A stretch of 11,201 nt of DNA. Origin: DATNBT01 sp964579765. Its GTDB lineage: Bacteria > Acidobacteriota > Vicinamibacteria > Vicinamibacterales > CAVVIG01. Shown here one piece after another: positions 7,180 through 11,201 of the stretch. A program made the translations under genes and the position numbers. The notes under the pieces are model-generated. The model saw only the letters and a list, made by a program, of their open reading frames with translations. It did not search any database and had not been told where the DNA came from. Position 1 is the stretch's first letter; each line of letters opens with the position of its first letter. The stretch lies in the NCBI GenBank assembly GCA_964579765.1, contig CAZOIK010000245.1, positions 1 through 11,201 on the forward strand. The letters are read 5' to 3'.

Positions 7180-8556
7180 ATGCAGCTGTTCAACCGGCAC
7201 GTCTCGGCGAAGGGGCTGACGGTGTTCGGCTTCGAGACGCTGCTGATCTCGGGCTCCATCCTGGCGGCCGCGCGCGTGCGCGGCCCGATTCTCGACGGCG
7301 CCGACGCGTTCTGGAAGATCGCGCTCGCGACGGCCGTGTGCGAGCTCTGCTTCTACTACAACGACCTCTACGACCTGACGCTCGTGCACTCGAAGGCCGA
7401 GCTGCTCGTGCGCGTGATGCGGGCGGCGGGCACCGCGGCGCTCGTGCTCGCGGTGGCGTCGGTCCTGATGCCCGCGATCAGGATCGGCCAGGGCGTGTTT
7501 CTCACCTCGCTCGGCCTGCTGCTGATCGTCGTGCCGGCCTGGCGCTTCGCCTTCGACGGCCTCACGCGCGATCCGCACCTCGAGGAGCGGGTGCTGCTCG
7601 TCGGCACCGGGCCCGTCGCGCGCACGGTCGCGCGCCAGATTCAGTCGCAGCACGACTTCGCGTACCGCATCGTCGGCTACCTCGCCGAAGACGACGAGTC
7701 GGCGGCCGACGTGGCGGGACTCGACCTGCCGCTGCTCGGCACGGCCATCGACGTCGCGCGGCTGGCCGGCCTCCACCAGATCAACCGCGTCATCGTCGCC
7801 ATCTCCGATCGGCGCGGCCATCTGCCGATCCAGGAGTTGCTGCGCGCGAAGCTCTCCGGCGTCCGAATCGAGGACGCGGCGACGACCTACGAGCGGATTA
7901 CGGGAAAGATCCTGACGGACGGCCTGACACCGAGCTGGTTCATCTTCTCGGACGGCTTCCGCGCCAGCCGGACGACGCGCGTGTTCAAGCGGCTCCTCGA
8001 CGTCGTCGTCGCAGCGATCGGCCTCGTGCTCGCGGCGCCGCTGATGCTGCTGACGGCCATCGCCATCCGGCTCGACTCGCCCGGGCCCATCCTCTACAGG
8101 CAGGAGCGCGTCGGCGAGAACGATCGGCTGTTCACGCTCTGCAAGTTCCGGTCGATGCGGAGCGACGCCGAACAGGGCACGCCGGTCTGGGCCAAGAGCC
8201 ACGACAGCCGCGTGACGCGCGTCGGCCGGTTCATCCGCCTCACGCGGCTGGACGAACTGCCGCAGCTCGTCAACGTCCTGCGCGGCGACATGAGCTTCGT
8301 CGGACCGCGTCCCGAACGGCCGTACTTCGTGCAGCAGCTCACCGCGCAGATCCCGTTCTACGCCGAACGCCACGCGGTGAAACCCGGCGTCACCGGCTGG
8401 GCGCAGGTGCGCTACCGCTACGGCTCCTCCATCGAGGACGCCATGGAGAAGCTGCGCTACGACCTCTACTACATCAAACACCTGTCGATCGCGTTCGATC
8501 TCACCATCGCCCTCGACACCGTCAAGGTGATTGTCTGCGCGAAGGGCGCGCAGTGA
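7180..8556 (+). CDS. Undecaprenyl-phosphate glycosylphosphotransferase, EPS-initiating
   Basis: A 458-residue membrane enzyme that transfers a sugar-1-phosphate from a UDP-sugar to undecaprenyl phosphate, the first step of repeat-unit assembly. Four N-terminal helices lie at about 12-32, 45-63, 76-98 and 106-125. A Rossmann-like middle domain has GTGPVA (142-147) and YRIVGYL. The C-terminal bacterial sugar-transferase domain (about 268-458) has a membrane-inserted helix (LLDVVVAAIGLVLAAPLMLL), KFRSM (from K322), DELPQL with the catalytic Asp-Glu pair D358-E359, MSFVGPRPE, KPGVTGWAQV and YDLYYIKHL. Length and layout are those of the WcaJ/WbaP type and of the sugar transferases in PEP-CTERM loci. 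The sugar, often glucose or galactose in this family, cannot be read from the sequence. Confidence 0.95.
   Translation: MQLFNRHVSAKGLTVFGFETLLISGSILAAARVRGPILDGADAFWKIALATAVCELCFYYNDLYDLTLVHSKAELLVRVMRAAGTAALVLAVASVLMPAIRIGQGVFLTSLGLLLIVVPAWRFAFDGLTRDPHLEERVLLVGTGPVARTVARQIQSQHDFAYRIVGYLAEDDESAADVAGLDLPLLGTAIDVARLAGLHQINRVIVAISDRRGHLPIQELLRAKLSGVRIEDAATTYERITGKILTDGLTPSWFIFSDGFRASRTTRVFKRLLDVVVAAIGLVLAAPLMLLTAIAIRLDSPGPILYRQERVGENDRLFTLCKFRSMRSDAEQGTPVWAKSHDSRVTRVGRFIRLTRLDELPQLVNVLRGDMSFVGPRPERPYFVQQLTAQIPFYAERHAVKPGVTGWAQVRYRYGSSIEDAMEKLRYDLYYIKHLSIAFDLTIALDTVKVIVCAKGAQ
8542..8546 (+). promoter_or_regulatory. Possible Shine-Dalgarno site supporting a GTG start of the flippase
   Basis: AAGGG lies 6 bases before the GTG at 8553, whose last two bases and the following A form the TGA of the preceding gene. 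The alternative ATG at 8562 has no purine-rich site at the right distance. Confidence 0.5.
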
Positions 8557-10109
8557 CGCCGATGAGCGAGGTCCGGACGGTCACCCGGAACGTGTCCACG
8601 CGCTATCTCGCGATCATCGTGGAGATGATCGTCGGGCTGCTCCTGCTGCCCTTCAACGTCTCGCACCTCGGGAAGGCGGCGTACGGACTGTGGATCCTGA
8701 CCACGTCCATCACCGCGTACTTCTCGGTGCTCGATCTCGGGTACTCCGGCGCGCTCGTCAAATTCGTCGCCCAGTACCGGGCCAGGCGCGACATGCGCGG
8801 GCTCAACGAGATCTGCAGCACGACCTTCTACCTTTTCGCGCTGTTCGGCGCCATCACGTATGTCGTCGCCATCGTGATCGCGATCTTCCTGGATCGCGTG
8901 CTCCACGTCACGCCGAACGAGCTGTACGTCGGCCGGATGGTGCTGCTCGTCACGAGCGTCAACGTCGCCCTGGGCACGACGTTCAGCGTGTTCGGCGCCC
9001 TCATCAACGGCTTTCAGCGGTACGACGTCAACAACGTCACCGGCACGATCGCCAGCGTGATCGTCGCCCTGGTGAACGTCGCGGTGCTGTGGACGGGCCA
9101 CGGTCTCATCGCCCTGGTCGCGGCGACGACGACCGTGCGGGTGCTGACGTACTTCGTGTACCGGCTCAACGCGTATCGCGTGTTCCCGCAGCTGAGCCTG
9201 AGCCCGCGGCACTTCCGCCGCGCGCGCGTGCGCGAGGTGACGTCGTTCAGCGTCTACATGCTGCTCATCGACTGGGCCAACAAGCTCAACTACTCGATCG
9301 ACGCGATCGTCATCGGCATGATCCTGGGCACGACGGCGGTGGCCGTCTGGTCCGTCGGCCAGCGCCTCGCCGAGACGACGCAGCGGCTGACGAACCAGCT
9401 CAACGACATCCTCTTTCCGAACGTCGTCGATCACACGGCCTCGAGCCGCCTCGATCGGCTGCAGTCGCTCTTCCTGATCGGCACGCGCGTGTCGCTGGCG
9501 ACCGTGATTCCGATTGCCGTCACGCTGATGCTGACGGCTGGTCCGCTCGTCCGCGCGTGGGTGGGCCCGGACTTCTCCGGCAGCGTGATCGTCGTGCAGC
9601 TGCTGGCGCTGACCGTAATCGTCCGCGTGGGCAACGCGACGTCGTCAACCGTGCTGAAAGGCTCGGAAAAGCACCGGCTCGTTGCCGTCACGAACGTCGT
9701 CACGGCGATCGTGAACCTGGGCCTCAGCGTCGTCCTCGCGCGCGCGATCGGGATCGCGGGTGTCGCCATCGGCACGCTCGTGCCCGTGAGCGTGGCCGCG
9801 CTGTTCGTGCTCTTCCCCGCCGGTTGCCGCCGCGTCGAGCTTCCGCTCACGCGCGCGTTCGCCGACGCCGTCTGGCCGGCGGTATGGCCGGCAGCGGCGA
9901 CGGCGGTCTACATCGTCGCGACGCGGCCGCTCGTGCCGCTCGCGCTCCTCCCCGTCCTCGCGAACATGGGTGTCGCCGCGCTGGTGTACGTCGCGACGTT
10001 CCTGGCGTTCGGCGTCAGCGCCGCCGAACGCCGCTTCTACCTTTCCAAGCTGCTCGAGGGCACGGCGCGCGGGCGCGTGCTTCTGGCGGCGGTCACAGGG
10101 CACGCATGA
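8553..10109 (+). CDS. Wzx-type oligosaccharide flippase (polysaccharide biosynthesis protein)
   Basis: A polytopic inner-membrane protein of 518 residues from the GTG at 8553, or 515 from the ATG at 8562 (MSEVRTVTRN). I favour GTG for its upstream AAGGG and its GTGA overlap with the preceding stop; the difference is three residues. About 12 to 14 helices are visible, beginning with YLAIIVEMIVGLLLLPFNVS and AYGLWILTTSITAYFSVLD. The signature of the first two helices, the LDLGYSGALVKFVAQYRA segment and the later MLTAGPLVRAWVGPDF are typical of the polysaccharide-synthesis flippases in the MOP superfamily. It should move undecaprenyl-linked repeat units to the periplasmic face for polymerisation. 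It sits after the initiating transferase and overlaps the next gene by 4 bases. Substrate specificity is not predictable. Confidence 0.92.
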   Translation: MTPMSEVRTVTRNVSTRYLAIIVEMIVGLLLLPFNVSHLGKAAYGLWILTTSITAYFSVLDLGYSGALVKFVAQYRARRDMRGLNEICSTTFYLFALFGAITYVVAIVIAIFLDRVLHVTPNELYVGRMVLLVTSVNVALGTTFSVFGALINGFQRYDVNNVTGTIASVIVALVNVAVLWTGHGLIALVAATTTVRVLTYFVYRLNAYRVFPQLSLSPRHFRRARVREVTSFSVYMLLIDWANKLNYSIDAIVIGMILGTTAVAVWSVGQRLAETTQRLTNQLNDILFPNVVDHTASSRLDRLQSLFLIGTRVSLATVIPIAVTLMLTAGPLVRAWVGPDFSGSVIVVQLLALTVIVRVGNATSSTVLKGSEKHRLVAVTNVVTAIVNLGLSVVLARAIGIAGVAIGTLVPVSVAALFVLFPAGCRRVELPLTRAFADAVWPAVWPAAATAVYIVATRPLVPLALLPVLANMGVAALVYVATFLAFGVSAAERRFYLSKLLEGTARGRVLLAAVTGHA

Positions 10110-10861
10110 GAGCGGTCATCCTCACGGCGGGGCGCGGCGGCCGGCTGCGCGAGATCACCGGCGACCGCCCGAAGTGCCTCGCGCAGGTCGGCGGGCGGAC
10201 GCTGCTCGAGCGTCAGCTCGAGGCGCTCAGGGCGTGCGGCCTCACGCGCATCGCGGTCGTCACGGGCTATCGATCGCTCGACGTCCGGCGCGTCTGCGGC
10301 CCGACGATCGACTTCGTCCACAACGGCCGCTTCGCGGTCACCAACAGCCTCTACTCGCTCTGGCTCGCGCGCGACCTGCTCGCCGAGGGGTTTCTGGTCA
10401 TGAACTGCGACGTCCTCTTCCACCGCCAGATGCTGGTGGATCTCGTCTCGTCGCGCTATGAGGACGCGCTGCTCGTGTCGCCGGCCTGCACCGGCGAGGA
10501 GTACTCCGACGAAGAGATGAAGGTCCGCGTCCGCCGCGGCCGCGTCGTGGACATCTCGAAGGCGATGCACCCGCACGAGGCCGACGGCGAGAACATCGGG
10601 ATCGCCAAGTTCGGCGCCGCCGGCGCGACCGTGCTCGTCGAGGAGCTGACGACGCTCGTGCGCAGCGGCGGCCTCAGAGACTGGCTGCCGGCGGCGTTCG
10701 CGCGCTTCAGCCGCCGACGCCCGCTGCACGCGATCGACCACCGCGGATTTCCCTGGATCGAGATCGACTCCCCTCAGGACTACTGGCGCGCGTGCACGCA
10801 CGTCGCGCCGGCGCTCGACGCGCCTGTGCGCCCTGCCCGGAGGTCGGGCCGTCATGTATGA
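10106..10861 (+). CDS. Sugar/choline-phosphate nucleotidyltransferase, LicC-like
   Basis: A 251-residue cytoplasmic enzyme of the NTP-transferase fold. The nucleotide-binding signature is ILTAGRGGRLREITGDRPK, and the metal-binding aspartate is in MNCDVLF. Three features point to the phosphocholine/phospho-alcohol cytidylyltransferase branch (LicC type) over the dTDP-glucose or GlmU branches: the NGRFAVTNSLYSLWLARD segment, KVRVRRGRVVDISKAM followed by ENIGIAKF, and the C-terminal WIEIDSPQDYWRA. Such enzymes make CDP-activated head groups or NDP-sugars that decorate surface glycans. The exact substrate is uncertain. Its ATG overlaps the flippase stop (ATGA), and its own stop overlaps the ATPase start by 8 bases. 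A basic tail (PVRPARRSGRHV) extends past the usual end of the fold. Confidence 0.85.
   Translation: MRAVILTAGRGGRLREITGDRPKCLAQVGGRTLLERQLEALRACGLTRIAVVTGYRSLDVRRVCGPTIDFVHNGRFAVTNSLYSLWLARDLLAEGFLVMNCDVLFHRQMLVDLVSSRYEDALLVSPACTGEEYSDEEMKVRVRRGRVVDISKAMHPHEADGENIGIAKFGAAGATVLVEELTTLVRSGGLRDWLPAAFARFSRRRPLHAIDHRGFPWIEIDSPQDYWRACTHVAPALDAPVRPARRSGRHV
10839..10843 (+). promoter_or_regulatory. Shine-Dalgarno site of the ExeA-like ATPase
   Basis: GGAGG lies 10 bases before the ATG at 10854, inside the end of the nucleotidyltransferase gene. The spacing is a little long but the match is strong, and it supports a start that overlaps the previous stop. Confidence 0.55.
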
Positions 10862-11201
10862 ACGCTTTTACGGGCTACGCGAGCGGCCGTTCTCGCTGAC
10901 GCCCGATCCCAGCTATCTGTATCCCAGCCGCGTCCACAGGGAGGCCCTGAGCCACCTGCGGTACGGCCTCGAAGGCCACGCCGGCTTCATCGTCATCACC
11001 GGAGAAATCGGCTGCGGCAAGACGACGATGCTGCAGACGGTGCTGCGGGCGCTCGATCAGAAGACGTCGATCGCGCGGCTGATGAACACGATGCTCGACG
11101 CGCGCGAGCTGATCGAGGCCATCATGCTCGACTTCGGTCTCGAGCCGAAGCGCGACAGCAGCAAGCCGTACCTGCTGCGCGACCTCGCGCGCTTCCTCGT
11201 C
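10854..11201 (+). CDS. ExeA/GspA-like AAA ATPase, PEP-CTERM-locus type (3' end outside window)
   Basis: The first 116 residues are visible and the frame is open at the window edge. The start MYERFYGLRERPFSLTPDPS followed by YLYPSRVHREALSHLRYGL is the hallmark of the ExeA-like secretion ATPase family, including the subfamily found in PEP-CTERM/exosortase EPS loci. Walker A is GEIGCGKTT (50-58, K56), and the later segment LEAIMLDFGLEP-like (IEAIMLDFGLEP) fits the family. Walker B and any peptidoglycan-binding C-terminal domain lie beyond the window. Its function in EPS loci is not well established; it may energise assembly of an envelope-spanning component. It overlaps the nucleotidyltransferase by 8 bases, so it belongs to the same operon. 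Confidence 0.9.
   Translation, partial: MYERFYGLRERPFSLTPDPSYLYPSRVHREALSHLRYGLEGHAGFIVITGEIGCGKTTMLQTVLRALDQKTSIARLMNTMLDARELIEAIMLDFGLEPKRDSSKPYLLRDLARFLV

Noticed and set aside
6346..8481. 711-residue open frame on the minus strand
   Set aside because: It is antisense to the kinase and phosphotransferase genes, which have unmistakable family motifs. The antisense product is Arg/Asp/His-rich and featureless.
6615..8552. Upstream extension of the flippase frame
   Set aside because: The frame stays open through the kinase and phosphotransferase genes, but its translation there is Arg/Ala-rich without motifs. The flippase begins at 8553 or 8562.

Overview
The window is a GC-rich, gene-dense bacterial segment. 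It carries the first part of a Wzx/Wzy-type exopolysaccharide (EPS) operon together with its regulatory genes. The BY-kinase N-terminus (MSRMQNILDKAERDG), the PEP-CTERM/exosortase-style set of EPS genes and the intergenic palindromic repeat resemble Acidobacteriota of the Vicinamibacteria type. A myxobacterium-like or other GC-rich Gram-negative is possible. This taxonomic reading is inference. Outer-membrane export components show that the cell is diderm.

Left edge (1-1039): the C-terminal part of an EAL-domain c-di-GMP phosphodiesterase ends at 530. It converges on a small minus-strand gene for a two-helix membrane protein (553-777). The gap from 778 to 1039 lies between divergent genes and is rich in inverted repeats. 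It ends in a well-spaced sigma-54 (-24/-12) promoter match at 991-1006.

Operon (1040 to the right edge, all plus strand): NtrC-type response regulator, degenerate GGDEF-like protein, short polysaccharide export (OPX) protein, outer-membrane beta-barrel, Wzz/GNVR polysaccharide co-polymerase, BY-kinase ATPase, polyprenyl-phosphate glycosylphosphotransferase, Wzx-type flippase, LicC-like nucleotidyltransferase, and the start of an ExeA-like AAA ATPase. Neighbours overlap by 1 to 8 bases or lie within 11 bases. The one exception is a 95-base gap at 6278-6372 that holds a 52-base cloverleaf-forming repeat. No glycosyltransferase, Wzy polymerase or exosortase lies in the window; they would be expected downstream.

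How the parts fit: the phosphotransferase loads the first sugar-phosphate on undecaprenyl phosphate. The flippase moves finished repeat units across the inner membrane. The co-polymerase and BY-kinase set chain length, and the OPX plus barrel form the route through the periplasm and outer membrane. Control appears to run through sigma-54 and possibly c-di-GMP. The most interesting protein is the degenerate GGDEF-like one at 2539-3018, whose catalytic motif is lost but which keeps an RxxD in the inhibitory-site position. It could be a c-di-GMP receptor for EPS production, by analogy with PelD.
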